From: Flavobacteriaceae bacterium
GTDB lineage: Bacteria > Bacteroidota > Bacteroidia > Flavobacteriales > Flavobacteriaceae
DNA length: 50,135 bases
Assembly (NCBI GenBank): GCA_031277535.1
Contig: JAITMD010000011.1
Location: 1-50,135 of the forward strand
Direction of reading: 5' to 3'
In this document: positions 27,127-34,526 of the stretch, piece after piece
How positions within the stretch are numbered: the first letter of the stretch is position 1
How the letters are laid out: every line of letters starts with the position of its first letter
The notes under the pieces: model-generated
What the model saw: the letters and a program-made list of their open reading frames with translations, nothing else
Told to the model about the DNA's origin: nothing
The model's database searches: none
Program-made: the position numbers and the translations under genes

Positions 27127-27390
27127 ATGAGTAAAGTTAAGAAAGGTGAGCAAACAATCTTCGTTTGTGACGGAAAAAAATGTTGCAGATATAATGATGA
27201 AGCAAAAAGTTGCTTTAAAGCTTTATTAGAGGAAAATAACCTGGCTGGTCAATATAGTATTTGTAAGATGAAGTGCCAAGGAATGTGTAAAAGCGCTCCT
27301 GTAGTATATTTGTCTGAACACGATACGTACAAGAAAGAAGTAGGTAAGAAGAAAGCACAAAAGATTTTCGAAAAGTATATCGTTGCTTAA
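27127..27390 (+). CDS. Small 2Fe-2S ferredoxin-like (thioredoxin-fold) protein
   Basis: This is an 87-residue protein with seven cysteines. They lie in FVCDGKKCC, SCF, ICKMKCQGMCK and are followed by SAPVVYL. The first C-x4-C and the later C-x3-C match the thioredoxin-like 2Fe-2S ferredoxin family, with the proline-containing SAP segment after the last ligand. It may carry electrons or a cluster; its partner is not adjacent. The GlyXCys-rich part and basic tail KKEVGKKKAQKI are typical of flavobacterial members. The promoter position fixes the start. Confidence 0.8.
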   Translation: MSKVKKGEQTIFVCDGKKCCRYNDEAKSCFKALLEENNLAGQYSICKMKCQGMCKSAPVVYLSEHDTYKKEVGKKKAQKIFEKYIVA

Positions 27391-27438
27391 TGCTATTCTT
27401 TATCAGATAATGTAGTTTAGTTTTATATCACTTTACTC

Positions 27439-27493
27439 AACAACAAAAGCCTCTAACCTAATACAATAGGTTAGAGGCTTTTGTTGTTTTTGC
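27439..27493 (+). terminator. Terminator of the ferredoxin-like gene
   Basis: A 22-bp stem (27439-27460 with 27467-27488; core AGCCTCTAACC with GGTTAGAGGCT) is followed by TTTTTG. Confidence 0.9.
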
Positions 27494-27510
27494 GCTATTG
27501 TATAAAAGAA

Positions 27511-27543
27511 AAAGCCAAAATCTGTACGGGTGATTTTGGCTTT
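27511..27543 (-). terminator. Minus-strand terminator-like hairpin without an assigned gene
   Basis: AAAGCCAAAATC pairs with GATTTTGGCTTT around a 9-nt loop. Only the minus strand has a T tract after it. No minus-strand gene lies to its right until beyond 32 kb, so it may end an unseen RNA from 27545-27790 or be a second stem backing up the terminator before it. Confidence 0.5.
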
Positions 27544-27733
27544 AGTCAATTATAAACTTGGAGAAATAAAATAATTCCAGACATTTTTAATTGTTATAAT
27601 TACGTATTACTGTTTTTAACTATGTTAAATATAGGTATAAAATTAATTATTTTAATTGTATTTAAGAAAATATTAATACTATTTCTTTTTTGTTTGATGA
27701 AATAGTATTATCTTCTTTGAAAGCTGTAGGTAA

Positions 27734-27767
27734 TTGTATCCTTGTTTTAAAAGTTCTTGTAGCTTTG
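27734..27767 (+). promoter_or_regulatory. Promoter of the acidic protein gene
   Basis: TAGCTTTG (27760-27767) is a perfect -7 box with a TTG 23 bp upstream (27734-27736). It lies beyond the upstream in-frame start at 27734, which supports the ATG at 27785. Confidence 0.6.
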
Positions 27768-27784
27768 TAGATAAAATATACCCT

Positions 27785-28489
27785 ATGAAAACAATTACAT
27801 TCAAAGAAAGTGCTTATCCCAAACCTCATCAATTAAAAGAATTTGTTTGGAGTGGTCGATTAGATGAAGAAGGAAGGTTGTGGTTTGATTTGCATCTCAA
27901 GTCGGAAGGCTACTATTTAAGTGAAGGAGAAGATTTTGAAGAAGAGGAAGAATGGGAAGATGATGGGGATTACAGTAGCACAGGAAATTGGAAAGCAACT
28001 ATAGTATGGGACAATTACCACAGTTGTATTTTGTCATCTAATTATTGGTCAGATGAAAAAGGGATATTACTGACTGATGGAGAGGAGCTTTTTGATTTCA
28101 ATCAGTTAGACAATCGCGTGTTTACTTTAGATCCTTTGCCTGAGGCAAAAGATTTGGAGGATGAGGATACAGCGTTCAATATTTACTTGCTGGGACATGA
28201 TACATGTGTGAATCACACCATTGGTTTTACTGCTCAAGAGAATCATTTATTTCACATCCAGTGGACAGGTATCGTAGCACTGACTTATGGTGGTTTTAAC
28301 GATTTCATACATGAATTTGAAGTAGATGCTGCAGATGCTTCTTTTGATGGATTCTATTACCCTCAAACATGGGAGAGAGAAGAAGCACTTTTGCGTTTTA
28401 AAAAAGTATTAAAGGATATAGATGCTTTTGAATTTGTCGATTTGAATCCTAAAAGCTTTAAAAGAGAGTACAAACTCATGTTGAAATAA
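27785..28489 (+). CDS. Unrecognised acidic cytoplasmic protein
   Basis: I do not recognise this 234-residue protein. It has no signal peptide or membrane segment. It is strongly acidic, with a cluster at about 46-62 (EGEDFEEEEEWEDDGDY) and many aromatic residues. The C-terminal half includes HDTCVNHTIGF, FHIQWTGIVALTYGGF and DFIHEFEVDA, which look like beta strands of one compact domain. It stands just upstream of the HigBA pair but has its own promoter. Immunity-type proteins can look like this, but there is no toxin gene next to it. Confidence 0.7.
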   Translation: MKTITFKESAYPKPHQLKEFVWSGRLDEEGRLWFDLHLKSEGYYLSEGEDFEEEEEWEDDGDYSSTGNWKATIVWDNYHSCILSSNYWSDEKGILLTDGEELFDFNQLDNRVFTLDPLPEAKDLEDEDTAFNIYLLGHDTCVNHTIGFTAQENHLFHIQWTGIVALTYGGFNDFIHEFEVDAADASFDGFYYPQTWEREEALLRFKKVLKDIDAFEFVDLNPKSFKREYKLMLK

Positions 28490-28545
28490 ATTCTGCTATT
28501 TAATGAATAAGAGTTGTTTGTATAGCAGGGTAAAACTGTTTTCTG

Positions 28546-28553
28546 TACTTTTG
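28546..28553 (+). promoter_or_regulatory. -7 box of higBA
   Basis: TACTTTTG is a perfect match, 22 bp before the GTG start of higB. Confidence 0.6.
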
Positions 28554-28575
28554 TAAAGTAGCATTTATGTGAGTA

Positions 28576-28860
28576 GTGATCTTCTCCGTAATTAAAGTCT
28601 TTGTAGAGAAACATCCAATGGCAGATGTCGCTCTTAGAGATTGGTACTTTCAGACTACTAAAAAGGAATGGAATGGTTTGATGGATATTAAACAGACATT
28701 CAATAGTGTTGATTATGTAGGAAATAATCGTTATGTGTTTAATATAAAAGGAAATCATTTTCGATTAGTTGCTATTATTATTTTTGCATCAAAGAAAGTC
28801 TATATAAGATTTATTGGAACGCATTCAGAATATGATAAAATTGATTGTACAACTATTTAG
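28576..28860 (+). CDS. higB: HigB-family mRNA interferase toxin
   Basis: This 94-residue protein fits the HigB family: DWYFQTTKKEWNG, then YVFNIKGNHFRLVAII, then VYIRFIGTHSEYDKID. The last segment holds the His-x4-Tyr-Asp-Lys end that marks the family. HigB cuts mRNA on the ribosome and is held in check by HigA. An in-frame TGA at 28570-28572 shuts off any longer form, so translation must start at the GTG at 28576 or a very close codon. The antitoxin gene starts 6 nt after the toxin stop, toxin first, as is normal for higBA. Confidence 0.93.
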   Translation: MIFSVIKVFVEKHPMADVALRDWYFQTTKKEWNGLMDIKQTFNSVDYVGNNRYVFNIKGNHFRLVAIIIFASKKVYIRFIGTHSEYDKIDCTTI

Positions 28861-28866
28861 ATTCGT

Positions 28867-29232
28867 ATGAGAACAATTCAAAGTAAAGAGGAATATAATG
28901 CCCTATGTGCTCGCATAGAAGAGCTATTAACAATAGTTGGTAATGATACACCTGTAAACAGTCAAGAATTTATTGAATTAGATTTCTTGTCTGATTTAGT
29001 TGCAACTTATGAAGAAACAATTGCCCCAATAGAAGTACCCACCTTAATTGAGATAATAAAACTGAGAATGTATGAGCGCAATTTAAATCAAAAAAATTTA
29101 GCTGTTTTGTTAGGAATAAGCACCTCAAGAGTAAGTGAATACTTAACTGGAAAAGGAGAACCACCTTTAAAAGTAGCAAGAGATATTAGTAAAAAATTAG
29201 ATATAGATCCTTCTATAGTGTTAGGGGTTTGA
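28867..29232 (+). CDS. higA: HigA-family antitoxin with Xre helix-turn-helix
   Basis: The 121-residue protein has an N-terminal helical region that should bind the toxin and a C-terminal Xre helix-turn-helix (about 60-118) seen in LNQKNLAVLLGISTSRVSEY. This long HigA form is common in Bacteroidota. It should neutralise HigB and repress the operon by binding near 28546. A hairpin at 29385-29416 closes the unit. Confidence 0.92.
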   Translation: MRTIQSKEEYNALCARIEELLTIVGNDTPVNSQEFIELDFLSDLVATYEETIAPIEVPTLIEIIKLRMYERNLNQKNLAVLLGISTSRVSEYLTGKGEPPLKVARDISKKLDIDPSIVLGV

Positions 29233-29384
29233 AATTTTGAAGTTCAATAAGTAGATTGAGAAGGTTTATATAGAAACAATTCTTTTTCTTGTTTATTGAG
29301 TTTTTTGTTAGAAATAAAGGATATAAAAGATAGAAGGTAATCCATTTTTATTTCAATAGATTGGCTTACCGTAAATAGAAATAC

Positions 29385-29421
29385 AATAGGGATACCAGTT
29401 TTTTGGTATCCCTATTTGATT
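29385..29421 (+). terminator. Terminator-like hairpin after higBA
   Basis: AATAGGGATACC pairs perfectly with GGTATCCCTATT around an 8-nt loop. The T tract is poor. It lies 150 nt past higA. Confidence 0.65.
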
Positions 29422-29486
29422 CATATGCTAAATTAGTATAAATGTTAAGGTCTAATTTATAATTAGGGCATCAAGGGGATATTACT

Positions 29487-29494
29487 TACTTTTG
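29487..29494 (+). promoter_or_regulatory. -7 box of the DUF262 gene
   Basis: TACTTTTG is a perfect box, 34 bp before the ATG; no TTG at the usual distance was seen. Confidence 0.55.
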
Positions 29495-29528
29495 AAATCC
29501 TCAAAAAAAAAAGCTAAGTAAACGCATT

Positions 29529-31463
29529 ATGAACATCATCACTTTCGAAGAAGTATTTGAAGGAAAAGTATTCCGCATCCCAGACTACCAAAGGGGTTAT
29601 TCGTGGACCAAGAAAGAATTGGAAGAGCTATGGGCAGATTTGTCAAATACGCATCACAATCGAAATGCTTTTCACTTTACGGGTATTTTAACTCTTACTG
29701 ATTTTAGTAAATTCGACATCGAAAGTGTGCGAAAAGAAGGTTTTGTTGTACGCAGTGGAAAAATACAGCTAAAGGGGCAAACCTATAAGGGATTTAATAT
29801 TGTGGATGGACAACAACGACTGACTACATTGCTTATTCTCCTTTCCGAATTAGTCTTAGCTTTAGAGGAAGGCGAGGTAAAGAATAAACTGATTAACCAA
29901 TATTTTAAAGTAGCTGAACAAGGACATAACCATTATGTTTTTGGATACCATGTTGATGTTCCTTCTCACAATTATTTGATTCGCGAGATTTTCAATGACA
30001 GAGCCTATGATATGGAAGAAACAGAGACGCTCTATACCCATAATCTATCTTTGGCAAAGCGCTTTTTTGGGGAACACATTGCTGCATTTTCTCAAGTAGA
30101 ATTAAACTTTTGGATTACTAAGATTACCAAACACCTTTTGTTCTCGATCTTAAACTTAAACGAGTCAGCAGAACGTCCTTTGGATGTCTCAATGGTTTTT
30201 GAAACCCTTAACTTTAGAGGAAAACAACTTTCGAGTTTAGAGCGTTTAAAAAATAGAGTGCTCTACATTGTATCTAAGCAACTAACAGTAGCCAGTACTA
30301 TTGATAGAAGTCGCAAGCGCGTTAATCAGAGTTGGTTGGAAGTGTACAAGTGGTTGGGTAGAAACCCTGCTCAGGCAATGGACGATGACGCTTTTTTGAA
30401 GGCCTTTTGGCTGTTGTACTTTTCGCATTCCAAAATGGTTTCTACTGATTTCAAATCTTATCAAAAGCATTTGTTTACCATTGATTTTCAATTAGAAGAA
30501 GGCAGTAAAGAAACCAATTATGCCGATTGTCAAGAGTTGACTCAGTGGCTGGATAGCATGAAAAAAGCGGTTGTACTGTGGTATTTTATCAATAATCCCT
30601 ATGCAGTAGAAAAAGACGAAGATTTTGTATATTTAATTACTCCAAAAATTCAGCATTCACTACAGCGTTTAATTACTTTTCCAAGAGGGTATGGAAAGTA
30701 TATGTTGAACTTAGCTTTGGCTGTATTGATGAGAGAACTTCCGACAAGAGAAGACCACGGATTAACGGAGAGAGAGGTAGAAGAGCGACTTCATGGAATT
30801 GAGCGATTGTTGTTTGCAATGGAACGCCACAATGTGATGTGTTTTTTATTGCAAGGCAACAATTCAAACCTCAACCAAGAAGACACCTTTAGAGATGTAA
30901 ATTTCTATTATCTGAGAGGGAGAGCTCATACCAACGAGTATTTGCTTACAATCTTAATGGAGAATAGGGTAGAGCACTTTAGATGGAAAGAGGTGATTCG
31001 ACATATTCATAAAGTAGGAAGGTTTAAAACTTGGGCGGGATTAGATTATTTTCTAAAGACCTTGGAGGAGGAAAAAGGAGGAATGCAGGAAAGCGTAGAT
31101 CCTAAGGTTTATTTAATTTATCCAGAAGAGGATGACTATGAGGTTAGAAGTACTTATAAAGATATTAATGGCTTACAGAAAGTCAATCGAGACCGGTATA
31201 GTCATTCTGTAGGGAATATGTTTTTGGCGTACAACCGCTATGAAGCAAATTCTTTTGAAAAGTTGCAACACAAAGTGCAAACTGCACTAAAGAATGAGTA
31301 TCGCGTAAGTGAATTGGAAAAAGAGCTTTTGGATTATCCTTCTTGGACAAGAGAAAGCGTAGAAGAAAGAGGGCGAAAGATGATGGAGGCTTTTATTGCT
31401 CAGTGGGAATTACCAATGATACAAGATACAGAGATGAAGCGACTGTTGCTGGATGAGATGTAA
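29529..31463 (+). CDS. DUF262 protein with a degenerate DUF1524-like C-terminus
   Basis: The 644-residue protein starts with a ParB-like DUF262 domain: IPDYQRGYSW (17-26) and IVDGQQRLTT (91-100), the motifs that bind and split nucleotides in GmrSD-type systems. The C-terminal 110 residues recall DUF1524: YSHSVGNMFLAYNRYEANSF, then a Trp-containing helix and an ERG segment. However, the place of the HxxP motif reads VYLIYPEED (527-535), so the histidine of the nuclease site appears replaced by Leu529. GmrSD enzymes cut modified phage DNA. This one may have lost cutting, or do something else. It is followed 11 nt later by an exported protein gene. Confidence 0.82.
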   Translation: MNIITFEEVFEGKVFRIPDYQRGYSWTKKELEELWADLSNTHHNRNAFHFTGILTLTDFSKFDIESVRKEGFVVRSGKIQLKGQTYKGFNIVDGQQRLTTLLILLSELVLALEEGEVKNKLINQYFKVAEQGHNHYVFGYHVDVPSHNYLIREIFNDRAYDMEETETLYTHNLSLAKRFFGEHIAAFSQVELNFWITKITKHLLFSILNLNESAERPLDVSMVFETLNFRGKQLSSLERLKNRVLYIVSKQLTVASTIDRSRKRVNQSWLEVYKWLGRNPAQAMDDDAFLKAFWLLYFSHSKMVSTDFKSYQKHLFTIDFQLEEGSKETNYADCQELTQWLDSMKKAVVLWYFINNPYAVEKDEDFVYLITPKIQHSLQRLITFPRGYGKYMLNLALAVLMRELPTREDHGLTEREVEERLHGIERLLFAMERHNVMCFLLQGNNSNLNQEDTFRDVNFYYLRGRAHTNEYLLTILMENRVEHFRWKEVIRHIHKVGRFKTWAGLDYFLKTLEEEKGGMQESVDPKVYLIYPEEDDYEVRSTYKDINGLQKVNRDRYSHSVGNMFLAYNRYEANSFEKLQHKVQTALKNEYRVSELEKELLDYPSWTRESVEERGRKMMEAFIAQWELPMIQDTEMKRLLLDEM

Positions 31464-31474
31464 AAAAAGTAAAA

Positions 31475-32323
31475 ATGATAAAGAAAATTAAACAAGTAGT
31501 GTTTTTTGGGATTTTGTTGAGTACCTCTTGGATGGGGCACGCGCAAGTAGTGATAGACATTCGGTACTTCCCAGAGGCAAAATACACTGTTGAAAGCAAA
31601 CAAACAAGTACAATAACAGTTGATATAAAAGGAAATGAAGAGTTTAAACGCAACTTTGAAAAATCGGGAACTAAGTTACCTTTGATGATGAATAATGACG
31701 TGTTTTTGTCGTCTATCATCGAAACGGGAAAGCAAGAAGGTGATAAGATTGGGTTTAATACTACCTTTACAGCCTTTGATCAAAAGTTTGCCATCAATGG
31801 ACAACCGGAAACTGTACCAAACTTTTTGGGTGAAGCTGTGATTAGCGGAACCTATACCGATGGAAATAAGATTGATATTACTTCTATTAAAGGAGATAAA
31901 CTGGATGTAGATACAAAGCAATTAGTGACTCAGATGATTCGTGAAGTGTCTAAAAATTTCTCTTTTCCTACTCGACCTATTGCGATGGGAGAAAACTTTA
32001 AATTGGAAATGAATGCCTCTTTTCCTGCTGGTCCCATGGGGAACATAGAACTTGTGATGGAGTACAATTTTATACTTCAAACAAAAAAGGGACACTTAAG
32101 CTATTTTGATTTTGTGGTTAACGTAAAATCTGTTGTATATAAAGACAAGAGTATAAAGGTAAGAGGAAATGGGACAGGAAAGATGGTTTACAACAGTCAA
32201 ATAAAGCTATTAGAAGATTTACAAAATGAAATGGACATAGAAATTAGCGGAGTTAGTGAAGAGTTTTTGTTAACAGCCAAAATGAAGAGCACTTCAAGGA
32301 TACAGACAAAAAAATTAAAATAA
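31475..32323 (+). CDS. Exported protein of unknown function
   Basis: This 282-residue protein starts with a clear signal peptide (VVFFGILLSTSWMGHAQ). The mature part is rich in beta strand and Lys, without cysteines, and shows a repeated alternation like a lipid-binding or barrel-like periplasmic domain. I do not recognise the family with certainty; DUF6263-like proteins look similar. It begins 11 nt after the DUF262 gene and shares its promoter. The pairing of a periplasmic protein with a DUF262 protein may be accidental. Confidence 0.72.
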   Translation: MIKKIKQVVFFGILLSTSWMGHAQVVIDIRYFPEAKYTVESKQTSTITVDIKGNEEFKRNFEKSGTKLPLMMNNDVFLSSIIETGKQEGDKIGFNTTFTAFDQKFAINGQPETVPNFLGEAVISGTYTDGNKIDITSIKGDKLDVDTKQLVTQMIREVSKNFSFPTRPIAMGENFKLEMNASFPAGPMGNIELVMEYNFILQTKKGHLSYFDFVVNVKSVVYKDKSIKVRGNGTGKMVYNSQIKLLEDLQNEMDIEISGVSEEFLLTAKMKSTSRIQTKKLK

Positions 32324-32369
32324 AAAACAAAGAGCGTTTCTATAACAGAAACGCTCTTTGTTTTTTATT
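32322..32369. terminator. Bidirectional terminator
   Basis: An almost 19-bp stem (core AAAGAGCGTTTC with GAAACGCTCTTT) between convergent genes has A and T runs on both sides. Confidence 0.92.
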
Positions 32370-32931
32370 TTTTAGGTGCATTGTCCATAAACATTTGTTT
32401 TACTTTCGCTGCATCATAACTTTTATCTGCTTCCAAATCTCCAGAACCAAACACTTTTGTTACTTCGCCATTTCCGTTAATCACAAAAAAGAAAGGGAAT
32501 CCCAATTCTAATCCTTCAGGAGCGTATTTAGCAAATATCTCTTTGTTTTTATTCTCTTTAGAATAGTTTAGGTGGTAGTACTCATAGTTGGCATCCACCA
32601 CTTTTTTAATTTCTTCGTTTTTTTGAACAAAATCATTAAAGCGCAAACACCAAATACACCAGTTTCCACCAGCTTGTACAAATACGTTTTTACCTTCTTT
32701 TTTTGCTTTCGCAATTAACTCATTTAATTTAGCTTGCGCGTCCTCTTGTTCGTTATAAGGCTTTGCCAATTCTTCTTTTTCTTTTTCCACTGCTGCTTTT
32801 GCTGCTACAGTATCTGTCTCTACAGTAGGTGTTGTTTCTGTTTGTACAGGAGCTTCTACTGTTTTTACTTCTTGTTTACAACTTGTCAGCATAGCAGCAA
32901 GAACAACTGCCGATAAAAGTAATTTTTTCAT
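32365..32931 (-). CDS. Thioredoxin-family lipoprotein
   Basis: A lipobox MLTSC places the lipid on Cys18. A low-complexity linker rich in Thr, Val and Glu (20-60) follows. The thioredoxin-like domain (about 62-188) has the redox pair Cys92-Ile-Trp-Cys95 in GGNWCIWCLRF and a later proline-containing GFPFFFVI segment in place of the cis-Pro loop. The 188-residue protein should face the periplasm and reduce or oxidise disulphides. The upstream region carries two copies of a 55-60 bp repeat with promoter-like boxes pointing to this gene. Confidence 0.88.
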   Translation of the reverse strand: MKKLLLSAVVLAAMLTSCKQEVKTVEAPVQTETTPTVETDTVAAKAAVEKEKEELAKPYNEQEDAQAKLNELIAKAKKEGKNVFVQAGGNWCIWCLRFNDFVQKNEEIKKVVDANYEYYHLNYSKENKNKEIFAKYAPEGLELGFPFFFVINGNGEVTKVFGSGDLEADKSYDAAKVKQMFMDNAPKK

Positions 32932-33023
32932 ATGGGATATTTATTAAATGGAGTACTGGGTGATAGTCACTTGATCAAGTACCCTTTTGAAGAGACAAAG
33001 TAATGAAATAAATAAATACCTCC

Positions 33024-33083
33024 TCTTTTTTTTAGTTTGTTTTAGCAGTTTCTGACCTGTGAAAGTGCAAAGTAGAAGTATGT
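33024..33083 (-). repeat. Upstream repeat A of the thioredoxin lipoprotein gene
   Basis: This stretch and 33175-33233 share about 85 percent of their bases. Their common core is GAAAGTGCAAAGTAGAA, preceded by TTTAGCAGTTT. On the minus strand the core gives CTACTTTGCAC, one T short of the TAnnTTTG-CAC promoter box. Confidence 0.6.
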
Positions 33084-33174
33084 GGTGTGATATTTAACCA
33101 AAGTAAATGAGATAAACTTAAAAGAGGACACCCTTTTTCCTTCTATGTGTTATTTTGTACTCATACTTTCAAAT

Positions 33175-33233
33175 TCTTTTTTTAGCTTTTTTTAGCAGTT
33201 TGTTACTTGCGAAAGTGCAAAGTAGAAATGTGT
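33175..33233 (-). repeat. Upstream repeat B of the thioredoxin lipoprotein gene
   Basis: This is the second copy of the element at 33024-33083, 150 bp further from the gene. The heptamer CAAAGTA occurs five times in this zone (32996, 33068, 33099, 33218, 33258). Confidence 0.6.
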
Positions 33234-33493
33234 AAAAGTAGGTGTGCGATAGCTATGCAAAGTAGATATTACTCAGAAATATTGTGAAGGATTTCAAGGC
33301 AGTATATAGCCCAAATAAAAGAGTGTAAATATTCTTAAAAAATAGTTAATTTGGTGTTTTTTATTTCTTGTTAATTTCTTAACGAAATAAAGGGTGTTTT
33401 TGTGTTTTTAAGTGCTTATTTTGAAATATAATCCCAGTGTTTTCAGGCTGTCTGAGTGTTTTTTACTGGTTTTGTTGCAGTGTTGTTTGGGTA

Positions 33494-33535
33494 TTGTTCG
33501 GAAAAAGTACGAAAAACGGAGGTTTTTCCGAACAA
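33494..33535. repeat. Long perfect inverted repeat
   Basis: TTGTTCGGAAAAA (33494-33506) pairs with TTTTTCCGAACAA (33523-33535) around a 16-nt loop. There is no gene to end here and no T tract, so it is not an obvious terminator. The 60-codon plus-strand frame over it is not convincing. Confidence 0.7.
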
Positions 33536-33603
33536 CATTTGATGAATGGTGGAGTAAATGCGCATGTAATGGGGGATTGTGAAGGGAAAAGAAATGTTAA
33601 AAG

Positions 33604-33714
33604 TATTTTAAAGAGTTAAAAAAAAATTAAGCAGTGGTGTTTTTTACTGCTTAAATTTTTAGCTTTTTTCTCTTAAAAGACAAGACAAATATACGAAAAA
33701 GAAGTGATAATTTA
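33604..33714. repeat. Dispersed repeat, copy 2
   Basis: This stretch matches 1-112 in the same orientation, with one gap and a few substitutions. The hairpin (TTAAGCAGT 33627-33635 with ACTGCTTAA 33646-33654) and the minus-strand TATATTTG box (33686-33693) are both kept. It marks the left border of the toxin debris region. Confidence 0.8.
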
Positions 33715-33895
33715 GTTGAAATTGACGTGAAAAATGCAAAAGACTATACGATGAGTTTTTTTAAGGGATAAAAAGAGTGAGATGGAGAGAACAGTATGAA
33801 AATACTACTCTTGATTATTTACCCAAAAAGGAAGTGATTGATTAACACATCAAAATCAAAGATTTCTCGAAAACCATAGTAACAAATAGTACAAA

Positions 33896-34079
33896 ATGGA
33901 AAAACAAAAAAAAAGGATAGAAATAATAGTAGATGATATTGATAGAGAAAATGTTTTTGCAGAGCTATGGTCTGCATATTTTGAATATTATTGAAATTAC
34001 TTTTGGACGGAATAAAAGAAAAGAGCCAGGAATTAAGCAACAGAAAAGAGCTGAAAAATTAAATAAGGTTATGAATTAG
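33896..34079 (+). pseudogene. Frameshifted short reading frame, origin unknown
   Basis: An ATG at 33896 opens 32 codons that start MEKQKKRIEIIVDD. After its stop the next frame continues as EITFGRNKRKEPGIKQQ and ends at 34079. The two halves join if one frameshift near 33990 is undone, so this looks like a decayed small gene or toxin tail. It is very AT-rich. I do not recognise the family. Confidence 0.35.
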
Positions 34080-34152
34080 TTGCCATACTATTCCTATAAT
34101 TGTTGGAAGTGACACAGGAAACGCTGTTGAAAATGAGAATAAAATGATATAG

Positions 34153-34302
34153 TACTATCTTAATTTTAGTATATTAATTGTCCACTTTTTGCTGACGATT
34201 TACAAAGGATTAACTACAAGAACTGAAATATTAATTAATGGTATTAATACAACAGCGGAAAAAACAATAGGGAATGATACTGAAAAATGGCTAACAAAAT
34301 AA
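34153..34302 (+). pseudogene. Probable decayed toxin tail ahead of an immunity-like gene
   Basis: An open frame without a start codon ends in NTTAEKTIGNDTEKWLTK and stops 10 nt before the small membrane protein at 34313. The first part of the frame runs through the 26-bp shared motif, so the true fragment probably begins near 34206. The position directly before an immunity-like gene is what is expected for a displaced toxin C-terminus. The call rests on context, not on a known domain. Confidence 0.4.
34180..34205 (+). repeat. 26-bp motif, second copy (inverted relative to 218-243)
   Basis: This is the exact reverse complement of 218-243; flanks do not match. It sits where a decayed toxin tail begins, as if at the scar of an insertion. 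Confidence 0.65.
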
Positions 34303-34312
34303 GTGAAAGTTT

Positions 34313-34498
34313 ATGGTATATATAATAATAAGTTTTATAGCAATAATTATTGGATTGATAGGTATATTGAAAAATAAACTACCAAAGTATGAAGATGGAC
34401 CTGGTTTAGCAATAAATACAAATTTTTATTTGATGTTTTACGCTTTGTTTATTGCAGGAGTTATCTCTTTAATAATAAAAATAAAGAACTATTTTTAA
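34313..34498 (+). CDS. Small two-helix membrane protein, immunity-like
   Basis: This 61-residue protein has two membrane segments (about 2-18 and 37-56) joined by KNKLPKYEDGPGLAINTN. Small two-helix proteins directly behind Rhs toxin tips are often immunity proteins, and Imm17-type proteins have this layout. A damaged relative lies at 36293-36457 with the same loop (KNKRPKYRHGPG), so this family has been duplicated within the locus. The gene follows a toxin-tail remnant by 10 nt. It is intact. Confidence 0.65.
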   Translation: MVYIIISFIAIIIGLIGILKNKLPKYEDGPGLAINTNFYLMFYALFIAGVISLIIKIKNYF

Positions 34499-34526
34499 AA
34501 TAAATAGTTAAACTTACCACTGTTAG

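Noticed and set aside
28363..28758. 131-codon minus-strand frame across the end of the acidic protein gene and higB
   Set aside because: It is antisense to two better-supported genes and to their promoter.
33437..33619. 60-codon plus-strand frame left of repeat copy 2
   Set aside because: It spans the perfect inverted repeat at 33494-33535 and ends inside the dispersed repeat; no domain or promoter.
33819..34040. 73-codon minus-strand frame
   Set aside because: It is the shadow of a better-looking decayed frame on the plus strand and has no promoter.
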